NCBI GenBank assembly: GCA_003567055.1
Contig: PXAW01000500.1
Span: 1 to 12,481 of the forward strand
DNA from: Hyphomicrobiales bacterium
GTDB taxonomy: Bacteria; Pseudomonadota; Alphaproteobacteria; Rhizobiales; Beijerinckiaceae
Reading direction: 5' to 3'
Length of the DNA: 12,481 bases
The position numbers and the translations under genes were made by a program. Every line of letters begins with the position of its first letter. The stretch's first letter is position 1. The notes beneath the pieces are model-generated. The model worked only from the letters and a program-made list of their open reading frames with translations, did no database searches and had not been told where the DNA came from. Shown piece by piece: positions 1 through 10,043 of this stretch.

Positions 1-255
1 ATCGGCGTGGCCAAGCCGCTCTCGATCTATGCCGATCTGCACGGCACAGGTCAGGTGGACGAAGCCAAGCTCGAGGCGGTGCTGATGGAAGCGGTCGATC
101 TGTCGCCGCGCGGCATCCGCACCAAGCTGGAGCTCAACCGTCCGATCTATGCCCGTACCGCTGCCTACGGCCATTTCGGTCGTGCCCCCGAAGCCGATGG
201 CGGCTTCTCCTGGGAGCGCACCGATCTCGCCGACACGCTGAAATCGGCATTCTGA
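1..255 (+). CDS. metK: S-adenosylmethionine synthetase, C-terminal part (partial)
   Basis: Only the last 84 codons are inside the window; the reading frame is open from base 1 and ends with TGA. The visible protein begins [17 protein letters not shown] and continues with LSPRGIR, then [14 protein letters not shown] and GGFSWE. These are hallmarks of the MetK C-terminal domain in alphaproteobacteria. The enzyme is cytoplasmic and makes S-adenosylmethionine from methionine and ATP, the methyl donor used by the three RNA methyltransferases also in this window. The next gene, trmB, starts 10 bases after the stop on the same strand, so the two are probably one transcript. The active-site regions of the N-terminal and central domains lie outside the window, and so does the promoter. 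Confidence 0.95.
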   Translation: MGVAKPLSIYADLHGTGQVDEAKLEAVLMEAVDLSPRGIRTKLELNRPIYARTAAYGHFGRAPEADGGFSWERTDLADTLKSAF

Positions 256-265
256 TCGACCGGCC

Positions 266-976
266 ATGAGCGCTTCATCCTCCGACGCGCAGGCCCCGGC
301 GGCGGCCTTCTTCGGTCGCCGCAAGGGCAAACGCCTGCGCGCCGGGCAGGAGGAGCGACTGGAAACCTTGTTGCCGCGCCTGATGTTGCCGCGCGGCGAC
401 ACCCCCTTGTCCCGCGAGGATCTCGCGGGACTTTTCGGTTTCATGCCTGACGAACTGGTGCTGGAGATCGGCTTCGGCGGCGGCGAGCATCTCGCCCATC
501 GCGCCGGGGAGGCCCCGAAATCGGGCTTCATCGGCTGCGAGCCTTTCGTCAACGGCATGGTGAAGCTGCTCGGCGAAGTGGAAGCACGCAATCTGCGCAA
601 TATCCGCCTCTGGGACGAGGATGCCGGGCTGTTGCTGCCACGGCTTCCGGAGGCCGCGTTTTCGCGAATCTACCTGCTCTATCCCGATCCCTGGCCAAAG
701 CGCCGCAACCGCAAGCGCCGGTTCGTTTCAAAGAACAACCTGACTGCCATCGCCCGCCTGCTGAAGCCGGGCGGATGCTTCCATTTCGCTTCCGATATCG
801 ATGATTATGTCGGCTGGACGCTCGCGCGCGCCATGCAGGAGCCGCAGCTGCTCTGGCAGGCGAGCGGCCCCGATGACTGGCGCGAACCCTATCCCGGCTG
901 GCCGGGAACCCGCTACGAAGCCAAGGCGATCCGGGAGGGGCGGCGCCCCTCCTATCTCACATTTGCAAGGGTTTGA
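266..976 (+). CDS. trmB: tRNA (guanine-N7-)-methyltransferase TrmB
   Basis: The 236-residue product is the SAM-dependent enzyme that makes m7G46 in the variable loop of tRNAs; it is cytoplasmic. The Rossmann-fold SAM motif VLEIGFGGGEH is at about residues 65-75. The family signature PDPWPKRRNRKRR is at about 140-152. A C-terminal TRYEAKAIREGRRPSY stretch matches the conserved end of TrmB. The first 30 residues are basic and variable, as is common. The ATG is 10 bases downstream of the metK stop with no strong Shine-Dalgarno sequence in front, so translation may be coupled to metK. At its 3' end it overlaps the convergent DUF2336 gene by 20 bases (957-976), so no private terminator fits there. 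Confidence 0.95.
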   Translation: MSASSSDAQAPAAAFFGRRKGKRLRAGQEERLETLLPRLMLPRGDTPLSREDLAGLFGFMPDELVLEIGFGGGEHLAHRAGEAPKSGFIGCEPFVNGMVKLLGEVEARNLRNIRLWDEDAGLLLPRLPEAAFSRIYLLYPDPWPKRRNRKRRFVSKNNLTAIARLLKPGGCFHFASDIDDYVGWTLARAMQEPQLLWQASGPDDWREPYPGWPGTRYEAKAIREGRRPSYLTFARV

Positions 977-2084
977 TGTTTCCACCCTGACGGAAAGCAG
1001 CCTTGCGGCTCGCACGCTGCTGGCTGGCTTCGCGCGCTTTCAGGAAGTGCAGCACCCGCTCGGCCGTCTTCGGCTTGAGCTTCTCGAAGGTCTCTTTCGC
1101 CTTGCGCATCAGATGCGGGACCGCGACCTCGTCGCCGCGCAGCTTGAGCATCAGGCGCAGGGTCGGCCATGACCAGTCCTGCGCACGCGCGACGACCAGA
1201 AGCAGCTCCGCATCGCCTTCGTCGAACAGCCGCTCGGCGGCCTGGATCGACAGATCGGCCATGCGTGCAACGGCGCAGACGCATTCCTCGAATTTCTGCG
1301 CACCGGCGAAATCCATGAGATCCTGCTCGACCAGCGGACGTTCGGCTTCCAGCGCATCGACGATCTCGATGGCCGGGCGGTAATCGCGCGCGCCGGGAAC
1401 GATCTCGGCTTCGAGGCCGAGTGTCCCGATCTCCAGCGCGTGATCGAGAGCGCCCTCGGGCGTCTCGTCCTGCAGCCGGTTGCGCACCGTCTCCTTGGCG
1501 ATGGCCATGAGCTGGCGCAGGCGCTCGGGATCGACATCGTCACGATCCGCGAGAACATTGCGCAGGGCTTCATCGGCGCGGGCACGCTCGGCCAGCGTCG
1601 CCATCCCGTCATCGGAGAAGCGCGCGCCGGGATTGCCGGCAACCGCATGCACCACAATCCGGTCGCCGCGCTTGACGAGAACATCGGTAACCGGCTCCGT
1701 CAGCGCCCGGCGCTCGGAGATGGCGAGCATGTGCTCGCGTCCCTTGGCGAGGGCGACGGCGACGAGATCGTCATCGGAGAGGCGCTCAGAGCGTGTCAGG
1801 ATCGGACGGGCAATACCGATCTCGTCATGAGCGAGCGAGCGCACGACACCGCGCGGCGCATTCGGCACCTCTGCCAGGCGCTCGGACAGATCCATCCGCG
1901 CGCGGGCCTCGATGGCATTGGCCAGACGCGCGATGACCACGTCGAAAAGATCGACCTGCTCCTCGCTGAGCGCCGGCGCATCGCGCAGGAACAGGTCTGT
2001 GACCCGACGCAGGTGGTCGGTACGGCGCGATTGCGACGAGCGTGCGATCGCGGATTCGAGATCTTCGATCAAGCCATACACCAT
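957..2084 (-). CDS. DUF2336 domain-containing protein
   Basis: This 375-residue protein resembles the DUF2336 family, which is widespread in alphaproteobacteria and has no established function. The sequence is largely helical and charged. It has repeated modules of the type seen around APRGVVRSLAHDEIGIARPIL and SERLSDDDLVAVA, suggestive of HEAT-like helical repeats (inference). I see no signal peptide or membrane segment, so it is probably cytoplasmic. The ATG at 2084 has no good Shine-Dalgarno sequence. A 251-base gap separates it from the upstream methyltransferase gene, so it probably has its own promoter. Its 3' end runs 20 bases into trmB on the other strand. The protein ends in a short basic tail (residues ~350-375). 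Family assignment is by recognition of the overall pattern, not a profile search. Confidence 0.85.
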   Translation of the reverse strand: MVYGLIEDLESAIARSSQSRRTDHLRRVTDLFLRDAPALSEEQVDLFDVVIARLANAIEARARMDLSERLAEVPNAPRGVVRSLAHDEIGIARPILTRSERLSDDDLVAVALAKGREHMLAISERRALTEPVTDVLVKRGDRIVVHAVAGNPGARFSDDGMATLAERARADEALRNVLADRDDVDPERLRQLMAIAKETVRNRLQDETPEGALDHALEIGTLGLEAEIVPGARDYRPAIEIVDALEAERPLVEQDLMDFAGAQKFEECVCAVARMADLSIQAAERLFDEGDAELLLVVARAQDWSWPTLRLMLKLRGDEVAVPHLMRKAKETFEKLKPKTAERVLHFLKAREASQQRASRKAAFRQGGNIKPLQM

Positions 2085-2335
2085 TGTTTCAAGACGAGCA
2101 GCACCCTGCGGCGCCGGCCCGGTTCCCTCATGAGGGCCGCGTGCGACGCGGCCTCGGCTGTGATGACGTCACGTTACGTCGCGGGCCGTATGCGGCGGGT
2201 CAAACCGGTCGGTAAAATTGTCTGCAATCGTATTTGCGCGCCCCTCCATCCCCGTAATCCACCGAAGGAATCGGCAGAATCAGGCCGGATTTCACCGGGA
2301 TTCGGTGCGCAACCCCGCGATTTCGGGCGCAAAAG
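2085..2335. other. Intergenic leader of the DUF2336 gene with palindrome and hairpin
   Basis: This 251-base gap lies between the end of the clpS-methyltransferase run and the DUF2336 start. It holds a perfect 12-base palindrome CCCTCATGAGGG (2125-2136). Overlapping it is a hairpin with arms GGCCGCG (2135-2141) and CGCGGCC (2147-2153), loop TGCGA. A TGACGTCA palindrome is at 2164-2171. A short stem CACCG/CGGTG (2293-2307) sits 28 bases after the methyltransferase stop, without a T-run, so it is at best a weak terminator. On the minus strand, TTGACC at 2203-2198 could be a -35 box, but I found no convincing -10 at normal spacing. No gene is evident. Confidence 0.45.
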
Positions 2336-3658
2336 TCACTTTCTGAGCACCGCGACACATTCCAGATGCGCCGTCATGGCGAACTGGTCGATCGGTATCA
2401 CGGTTTCGAGATGGTAACCCGCCGCCACCAGCAGGGCGGCATCCCGGGCGAGCGTCACGGGATCACAGGATACGCAGATGACGAGCGGCACCTGTGCCCG
2501 CGCGAGCTGCCGCGCCTGGGCCTCGCAGCCGGCGCGCGGCGGGTCGAGCACGACGGCATCGAAGGCACCGAGCTCGGGCACGAGCAGCGGGCGGCGAAAC
2601 AGGTCGCGCCGCTCATGGCTGACGGCTTTGAGCCCCGGCGTCTCGCGGGCGGCGCGATCGAGCGCGGCAAGCGCCCCCGCATCGGCCTCCACCGCATGCA
2701 CGGCAAAATCCTCGGCAAGCCGCAGGGTGAAGGCGCCGCAGCCGGCAAACAGCTCCGCGATGCGGCGGACCGGCTTGCGCTTCTTCTTCGTTGCGCCCGA
2801 TGCGGGTCGCGCGCGCAGCGCATCGCGCACATGCCCGGCCAGAATCGCCTCCCCCGACGCGCTGGCCTGGAGAAACCCGCCGGCGGGCGGCAGCACCACC
2901 GCCTGCCCCATCTGTTGCAGCGGCGGACGACGCATCACCAGCGTCTCGCCGGCAACCGACAGCCGCGCGAGATCGCTCTCATCGGCAAGCGTGATAAGAC
3001 GCCGACGCAATCCCGCCGACGGCCCCGAAGCGCCGCTTCGCCCGCCGCGCAGATCGACGTCGAGGCCGTTGAGGCTCGCCGTCACGTGGATATCGCAGGC
3101 CGCTGCCGACTGCTCGGCGAGGTACCGCTCTGCGAGAAGTCGGGCGATCTGCGGCGCGCCGGCCAGCCCGGGCTCGGCCACGGGACAATGATCGATCGCG
3201 ACGAGGTCATGGCTGCGCGCGGCCATGAAACCGACGCGCAGGGCGCCGTCATCACCGCGCATGGCATGAAAGGTCAGCCGCCGCCGCCCCGCTCCCGCTG
3301 CCGGAACCAGCGGCGCCACCACGGTTTCGAGACCCGCGCGCGACAGCGCGTGCTCGAGCAGGCCGCGTTTCCATGTGGCATAGAGATCGGGTGCCATATG
3401 TTGCGCGACACATCCCCCGCAGCGCCCGTGAACCGGGCAGAACGGCGCGATGCGCTGCGGCGAGGCCACGCGGATCGCGTCGTCACCGTCGCACAGGGCG
3501 CGGCTGCCTTCATCGCGAAACACCCGCACCGTCTCGCCGGGCAGCGCGCCGGGCACGTGCAGAACCGCATCGCCATGCCGGGCAATACCGTCGCCACGGG
3601 CACCCAGGCGCTCGATCGTGACCTCGAAAGGCGCGAATTCGGGAACAGCTTCAGCCAA
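2336..3658 (-). CDS. TrmA/RlmD-family RNA (uracil-C5-)-methyltransferase
   Basis: This 440-residue enzyme of the RumA/RlmD/TrmA family transfers a methyl group from SAM to C5 of a uracil, most likely in 23S rRNA. The N-terminal ~65 residues look like a TRAM RNA-binding domain. Four cysteines suited to a 4Fe-4S cluster follow: C74, C80, C83 (FCPVHGRCGGC) and C158. The SAM motif AELFAGCGAFTL is at 301-312 and DPPRAGC at 372-378. The catalytic nucleophile is expected at C398 (CVSCDP) and the general-base Glu at E433 (HLEC). A Lys-rich linker (~288-299) precedes the methyltransferase domain. Translation starts at TTG, 6 bases after a GGAG, and overlaps the tlyA stop by 8 bases (TTGGCTGA). No ATG lies near the N-terminus. 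The exact target uridine cannot be told from sequence, so no symbol is given. Confidence 0.92.
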   Translation of the reverse strand: MAEAVPEFAPFEVTIERLGARGDGIARHGDAVLHVPGALPGETVRVFRDEGSRALCDGDDAIRVASPQRIAPFCPVHGRCGGCVAQHMAPDLYATWKRGLLEHALSRAGLETVVAPLVPAAGAGRRRLTFHAMRGDDGALRVGFMAARSHDLVAIDHCPVAEPGLAGAPQIARLLAERYLAEQSAAACDIHVTASLNGLDVDLRGGRSGASGPSAGLRRRLITLADESDLARLSVAGETLVMRRPPLQQMGQAVVLPPAGGFLQASASGEAILAGHVRDALRARPASGATKKKRKPVRRIAELFAGCGAFTLRLAEDFAVHAVEADAGALAALDRAARETPGLKAVSHERRDLFRRPLLVPELGAFDAVVLDPPRAGCEAQARQLARAQVPLVICVSCDPVTLARDAALLVAAGYHLETVIPIDQFAMTAHLECVAVLRK

Positions 3659-4382
3659 GACGGGCTCCGATCAGAAATTCACGATTACCGTCACCGCCGC
3701 GAATCGGCGATTCGATCAACCCGAGCACATGCCCGCCCGCATCGGTCAGAAGCCGCGCAATGGCGTCGCAGACATCGCGCTGCACGGCTTCATCGCGCAC
3801 GATTCCGCCCTTGCCCAGCGCCGCGCGCCCGGCCTCGAATTGCGGTTTGATCAGGAGGATGATTTCCGCCCGTGGCGCCAGCAGCGGCAGGACCGGCGGG
3901 ATCACGAGCTTCAGGGATATGAAGCTGACATCGGCCACGAGGAGGCTCGGCGCTTCCGGAAAGGCTTGCGCATCGAGGCTGCGGGCATCGCAGCCCTCCA
4001 TCGCCACGACACGCGGATCGCCGGCGATACGCGGATGCAGCTGGCCACGCCCGACATCGACCGCGTGGACCCGCCGCGCGCCGCGCTGGAGCAGCACATC
4101 GGTAAAGCCGCCGGTCGAGGCGCCGAGATCGCAGGCGACGCGGTCACGCGGATCGATGGCGAAGGCATCGAGCGCGGCGGCGAGTTTGAGCCCGCCGCGC
4201 GAGACGTAAGGATGCGGCTGCGTCGCCTCGATCTCGGCATTCTCGGCGATGCTTTCCGAGGCCTTGCGCAGGACGACGCCGTCGGCACTTACCAGACCGG
4301 CCCGGATCGCCTCCTGGGCGCGGGCGCGGCTTTCGAAGATACCCCGGGCCACGAGCAGGGTATCGGCGCGGCTGCGTGCCAT
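3651..4382 (-). CDS. tlyA: TlyA family rRNA methyltransferase (16S/23S 2'-O-methyltransferase type)
   Basis: The 243-residue product has the TlyA layout: an S4 RNA-binding domain at about residues 3-62, then an FtsJ-like SAM methyltransferase domain. The SAM motif ACDLGASTGG is at 83-92. The K-D-K-E tetrad of 2'-O-methyltransferases can be assigned to K66 (SRGGLKL), D151 (ADVSF), K179 (LIKPQFE) and E235 (NREFL). Characterised homologues methylate ribose 2'-OH groups of rRNA; older names call the family haemolysin. The ATG is preceded by GGAAAGG about 8 bases upstream. It starts 24 bases after the Pro/Gln-rich membrane-protein gene and overlaps the next methyltransferase by 8 bases, so the two rRNA-modifying enzymes are probably translationally coupled. 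Confidence 0.93.
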   Translation of the reverse strand: MARSRADTLLVARGIFESRARAQEAIRAGLVSADGVVLRKASESIAENAEIEATQPHPYVSRGGLKLAAALDAFAIDPRDRVACDLGASTGGFTDVLLQRGARRVHAVDVGRGQLHPRIAGDPRVVAMEGCDARSLDAQAFPEAPSLLVADVSFISLKLVIPPVLPLLAPRAEIILLIKPQFEAGRAALGKGGIVRDEAVQRDVCDAIARLLTDAGGHVLGLIESPIRGGDGNREFLIGARLG

Positions 4383-4406
4383 GGCGCTGGCCTTTCCGCC
4401 TTCGAA

Positions 4407-5443
4407 TCAGCTGAACTGGGCGCGGACCATGCGCAGCCCGTCCATCAGATCATCGAGGGTGAGGCCGAACAGGGCGAGCCCGCCGATCAGGGCGAAATAC
4501 AGCGCGATCAGGATGATCGGCACCAGAATCCAGCCGATGATCTCCTCGACCACATGCCGGCGACGCCGGCGCTGCCAGCGCTTTTCCTTTGCGGTGAGCT
4601 TCTGGCCCGGCTGACGCGGCGCGCGCATTCCCGGACTTCCCGGTTTCTGCACATAGCTACCGGCCACCGAGGGATTGGCCGAGGGATCGGCATCAAGCGC
4701 ATCAGCGGCGCGGGCCGCCTCTTCCCGCGCACGTAACCGCGCCTTCTCGGCCCGACGCGCGCGCAGAGTGGCTATGCCGCCGCGCGCAGTCACAGCTGCG
4801 GCAGCTGCGCCGGCGGTGATCACGGCAGCTGTCCGGCGCAGCCAGGGCGGAAGCCGGGAATCGTCGTCATGATCGGCCTGCGGATGCATGTTGCGCGGCA
4901 TGCGCGGCGGCGCCTGCGGCATCGGCGCAGAAGGCGGCGCGCCAGATTGCATCGAGCCACCTTGCATCGAGCCACCTTGCGCCCAGCCATCCTGCGTCCA
5001 ACCATGGGCGGGCTGCGGGCCACGCGGGTCCTGATAGCCCCGGCTGACCGGATCCACGGGCAGATAGCCAGGCCCCGGGCTCGGACGATGCGGCACGTCG
5101 ACCGCCTGATCGAGCGCGGAATAGCCCGGGTCATAGGCCGGATGATGGGTCCCGCCATGCGGATCGTGCCAGCGCGCCTGCGGATCGGGCGCCGCACGCG
5201 GTGCCGATTGTGGCGCGGCCTGCTGAGGCTGAATGCGCGGCTGTGGCTGGGGAGCGGGCTGCGGAGCGGGCTGCGCATGCATGCGCGGATCCGCAGCCGA
5301 CCGGGGCGCCTGATGGCGCGGATCCTGTGCGTAGGGATTTTGCGCGTACAGGTCTTGCCGGCGCGGATCGTCCACGCGCGGTTCCGGTCGCCGCGGGTCG
5401 CCGGGCGGTGTTGCGGGACGCGGCGGCCTTTCGGGCGCGCCGC

Positions 5444-5447
<4 letters not shown>
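4407..5447 (-). CDS. Hypothetical Pro/Gln-rich single-pass membrane protein
   Basis: I do not recognise this 346-residue protein. Residues 1-200 are low-complexity and probably disordered, rich in Pro, Gln, Arg, Asp and Gly. They include short repeats such as QPAPQPAPQPQP (~59-70), AQNPYAQDP and GGSMQGGSMQSG. An Ala-rich stretch at ~206-220 is followed by a charged, probably helical segment (~228-250). A very basic patch (KEKRWQRRRRRH, ~287-298) directly precedes one clear transmembrane helix at ~303-326. A short tail of about 20 residues follows. The basic patch suggests that the long N-terminal part is cytoplasmic (positive-inside rule). Its ATG overlaps the clpA TGA by four bases (ATGA), so it is likely translationally coupled to clpA. 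A 15-base direct repeat (4947-4961, 4962-4976) encodes part of the Gly/Ser/Gln tract. Confidence 0.75.
4947..4976. repeat. 15-base tandem repeat inside the membrane-protein gene
   Basis: TTGCATCGAGCCACC occurs twice head to tail (4947-4961 and 4962-4976), followed by more diverged copies to about 5005. It lies in frame and encodes the repeated Gly/Ser/Met/Gln segment of the hypothetical protein. Copy number may vary between strains without breaking the frame. Confidence 0.8.
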
Positions 5448-7921
<2,474 letters not shown>

Positions 7922-8038
7922 GGCTGGCCTCTGATCGGTTTGCGGGACTTACGGTCGGACGCGGTTGAGATGCGAGGGACGGCAATGGCAGATCGGTTTT
8001 CTCATGGCATTGCTGATCCTTCCATCATGGGCACATCA
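7922..8038 (-). other. clpS-clpA intercistronic spacer
   Basis: The 117 bases between the two genes contain the clpA ribosome-binding site (AGAGG, six bases before the TTG). A weak inverted repeat, GCAATG at 7982-7987 against CATTGC at 8008-8013, has a 20-base loop. There is no T-run, so clpS and clpA are probably cotranscribed. I see no coding potential. Confidence 0.4.
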
Positions 8039-8389
8039 TCAGGTCTTTTCCATGACGCATTGCAGGGGATGCTGGTGCTTGCGGGCATAATCCATCACCT
8101 GCGTCACCTTCGTTTCCGCCACTTCGAAGGTGAAGATACCGCACTCCCCCACCCCGTTATGGTGCACATGCAACATGATCCGCGTAGCGTCCTCGCGCGA
8201 TTTATGGAAAAACCGCTCGAGAACTGCGATGACGAATTCCATCGGTGTGTAGTCGTCATTGAGCAACAACACACGGTAAAGGCTCGGACGCTTCGTCCGA
8301 GGCTGCGTCTTGGTAATGATTCCGGTCGCATCGCGCCCGTCGTCGCCACCATCCGGCGTACGCGGGTCACTGGCATGAGCTGCCATCAT
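8039..8389 (-). CDS. clpS: ATP-dependent Clp protease adaptor ClpS
   Basis: ClpS binds N-degron substrates and hands them to ClpA. The core [20 protein letters not shown] and the end [19 protein letters not shown] are near-invariant in alphaproteobacterial ClpS. With the start used here (116 residues) the pocket residues expected to bind the substrate N-terminus are N44, D45, D46 and H76. The start is uncertain. The frame stays open to a GTG at 8464 (141 residues) with an ATG at 8428, and none of the candidates has a good Shine-Dalgarno sequence. I chose the ATG at 8389 because it gives the usual family length; the extra residues of longer versions look unlike ClpS. It is the first gene of the run that continues into clpA 117 bases downstream. 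The stop codon and family are firm. Confidence 0.93.
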   Translation of the reverse strand: MMAAHASDPRTPDGGDDGRDATGIITKTQPRTKRPSLYRVLLLNDDYTPMEFVIAVLERFFHKSREDATRIMLHVHHNGVGECGIFTFEVAETKVTQVMDYARKHQHPLQCVMEKT

Positions 8390-8468
8390 GCCGGATACGA
8401 CCCGGTTGAACAGAAACGACCCCATCATTGTCGACGGCTTGAACTCCGCTTGTGGAATGATCACGAAC

Positions 8469-8489
8469 CCCGATGATGAAACGATCGGG
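8469..8489 (-). promoter_or_regulatory. Hairpin in the clpS leader
   Basis: CCCGAT (8469-8474) and ATCGGG (8484-8489) form a perfect 6-bp stem with a 9-base loop just upstream of the GTG at 8464. A second dyad, GGGATCAATCCC, is at 8494-8505. If transcription starts after a weak TACATT -10 box (8522-8517 on the minus strand), both would be in the leader RNA. The promoter is a guess; the dyads are seen directly. Confidence 0.35.
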
Positions 8490-8535
8490 CCCCGGGATCA
8501 ATCCCGTTGATATGCTAATGTAGAGAGGCAGGTGC

Positions 8536-8580
8536 CGCTTCGCCAGTCCCGTGCGCCCCGGCAGGGCATGCGGCGAAGCG
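8536..8580. repeat. 9-bp inverted repeat upstream of clpS
   Basis: CGCTTCGCC (8536-8544) and GGCGAAGCG (8572-8580) are perfect inverted copies with a 27-base spacer. The spacer itself can form a GCCC/GGGC stem. The element lies between the stop of the b561-YceI fusion and the clpS leader. It could be a terminator-like structure for the former or a regulatory site for the latter. No T-run follows on either strand. Confidence 0.5.
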
Positions 8581-8649
8581 TCATCTGCGCCGCAAACCAT
8601 TCTCCGCCAAGGCAATCACGGCCCGCAATCCCATTTCCGAAGGGGTGGT

Positions 8650-8667
8650 TCCGCTGGATTCAGCGGA
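8650..8667 (-). terminator. Hairpin overlapping the stop codon of the b561-YceI fusion gene
   Basis: TCCGCTG (8650-8656) and CAGCGGA (8661-8667) form a perfect 7-bp stem with loop GATT. The TGA of the fusion gene (8662-8660) lies partly in the loop. No T-run follows on the minus strand, so it is not a textbook intrinsic terminator. It may instead protect the 3' end of the mRNA. Confidence 0.35.
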
Positions 8668-9982
8668 TGCGGACGGCATCCAGCGAGAACATGATATCGA
8701 CGCCGAATCCGACGGCACTCTCATCCGTGTGCGATTCGCCGATTCCGAAATCCCGGCGATCGACCCGCACCACCCCCTCGGCCGAGGCCCGATCGCCGTC
8801 CTGCCGGAGCGTGAAGGGCAGCATTACCGGGACTTCCGCACCGGCGAGGGACAGCACGCCGTCGGCCACATAGCCGTCATCGGCTTCACGAATCGTCGCC
8901 TCGAAACGCGAGCGCGGGTGATTCCCGGCATCGAGGAAATCGGCACCCTTGGCCTGGCTCGTCACCGATCCGAGGCTCAGACTGTCGATGGCGATCGTCA
9001 CTTCGACGCTGCCGCGCTGCGCGGCGGGCGCCTGCGGATCATAGATGATGCCCGCGCTCCAATCGGCGAAGCTGCCGGAGACGGTGCTGCCCATCTGGCT
9101 CACGTCGAAGCCCAGCCGCCCCTCCTCGACACGCCATGACGGCCCCTCCGCCACGGCCTGATCGGAAACGGATGCGTCATCTGCCGCCAGCGCGGCCTGT
9201 ACCGGCGCATCGCGCGTCAGCAGGGCCGGCGCGAGAGCGATGGCGAGGAACGCGATGACGAAGGCGGCGAGTGCCCCGGCATGTGCGAAGCCTTGATGCG
9301 CGAAGCCGGAATGGCCCGTCCTGCCGCCCGCCTGTGCGGAGGCGGGCAGCGCGATCCGCCTTCCCGGCAGCATCCGCCGCAGGGTATCGTCACGGTCAAG
9401 CAGATGATGCTTGAGCGCACCGCCCACATGCAGAAGCACGCTCGCGGCGAGGATCTTGGTAAAGAGCCAGTGCACGGCACCCGCCGCCTCGGCGAAAGCC
9501 GGCGATTGCGGCACGAGGGGCAGGCCCTGCCCGAGCGGCCACAGGATCGGCGCGAACCCCGTCGTCGCCGCGTGATGCACCCAGCCGCTCAGCGGCACGA
9601 TCAGCATGGCGAGATAGAGCGACCAGTGCACCGCCTCCGCCATGAACCGCTCGGCCTTGCGCCCGGGATGCAGGGGCACGGGGCGCCTTTGCGTCAGCGC
9701 CCAGAGGATGCGCGCGAGCGCGGTAAAGAAGGCTGCGATGCCCAGCGTCTTGTGAACCGAAAACAGATCCGCCTTCAGGGCAAATTGCGCCGTGGTCTCG
9801 TAAGGCCAGGCGTTGGCGATCATGCCCAGCGGAAAGGCGATCAGGATGAGCAGCGCCGTCAGCCAGTGCAGCGCCATGGCCACGCGCCCGTAACGCGCGG
9901 CACTGTTTGCCCACGTCACTTGCGGCGATGCCGCGTACGCATCAGCTGTATCCGGGCTTGCCTGATCGGGTGATCGTGACAT
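8660..9982 (-). CDS. Cytochrome b561 / YceI domain fusion protein
   Basis: This 440-residue protein joins two modules. Residues ~30-205 are a cytochrome b561-type di-haem membrane domain with four predicted helices (about 35-56, 78-97, 118-137, 170-188). H39, H77, H171 and H185 are likely haem ligands; the 14-residue spacing of the last pair fits the family. A fifth helix (~236-256) then leads to a YceI-like domain (~282-440). That places the YceI domain in the periplasm if the usual b561 topology holds. b561 proteins exchange electrons with quinones or superoxide; YceI beta-barrels bind polyisoprenoid-type lipids. An inferred role is membrane redox chemistry with a tethered lipid- or quinone-binding domain. 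The ATG follows GAGG by about 9 bases and lies 61 bases after the secreted yceI gene on the same strand. Confidence 0.9.
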   Translation of the reverse strand: MSRSPDQASPDTADAYAASPQVTWANSAARYGRVAMALHWLTALLILIAFPLGMIANAWPYETTAQFALKADLFSVHKTLGIAAFFTALARILWALTQRRPVPLHPGRKAERFMAEAVHWSLYLAMLIVPLSGWVHHAATTGFAPILWPLGQGLPLVPQSPAFAEAAGAVHWLFTKILAASVLLHVGGALKHHLLDRDDTLRRMLPGRRIALPASAQAGGRTGHSGFAHQGFAHAGALAAFVIAFLAIALAPALLTRDAPVQAALAADDASVSDQAVAEGPSWRVEEGRLGFDVSQMGSTVSGSFADWSAGIIYDPQAPAAQRGSVEVTIAIDSLSLGSVTSQAKGADFLDAGNHPRSRFEATIREADDGYVADGVLSLAGAEVPVMLPFTLRQDGDRASAEGVVRVDRRDFGIGESHTDESAVGFGVDIMFSLDAVRIR

Positions 9983-10003
9983 GACGGCGCCTCGTTTGAA
10001 ATT

Positions 10004-10033
10004 GGCCTGCGTGCCGCGAACGGCATGCAGGCC
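10004..10033 (-). promoter_or_regulatory. Strong intercistronic hairpin between yceI and the b561-YceI fusion
   Basis: Arms GGCCTGCGTGCCG (10004-10016) and CGGCATGCAGGCC (10021-10033) pair over 13 positions with a single mismatch or wobble. On the transcribed minus strand the loop is TTCG. It begins 10 bases after the yceI stop. Only AATTTC follows, not a full T-run. The fusion gene's GAGG and ATG come next. It may act as a partial terminator or as an mRNA stabiliser that raises yceI output over the fusion. Confidence 0.6.
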
Positions 10034-10043
10034 GGGGACTGCC

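Noticed and set aside
1440..2417. A 325-codon plus-strand frame opposite DUF2336
   Set aside because: The minus-strand DUF2336 frame has protein-like composition and family resemblance; this one does not, and it runs across the intergenic gap.
2366..4736. Long plus-strand frames (2366-3850, 3450-4736) opposite the methyltransferase and tlyA genes
   Set aside because: They are antisense shadows of well-recognised genes, with Arg/Gln-rich composition and no motifs.
7982..8013. Inverted repeat between clpS and clpA as a terminator
   Set aside because: There are only six pairs with a 20-base loop and no T-run; this is too weak to call.
8390..8464. N-terminal extension of ClpS to the GTG at 8464
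   Set aside because: It is not excluded, but the added residues do not resemble ClpS, and the GTG lacks a well-spaced ribosome-binding site. Kept as an alternative only.
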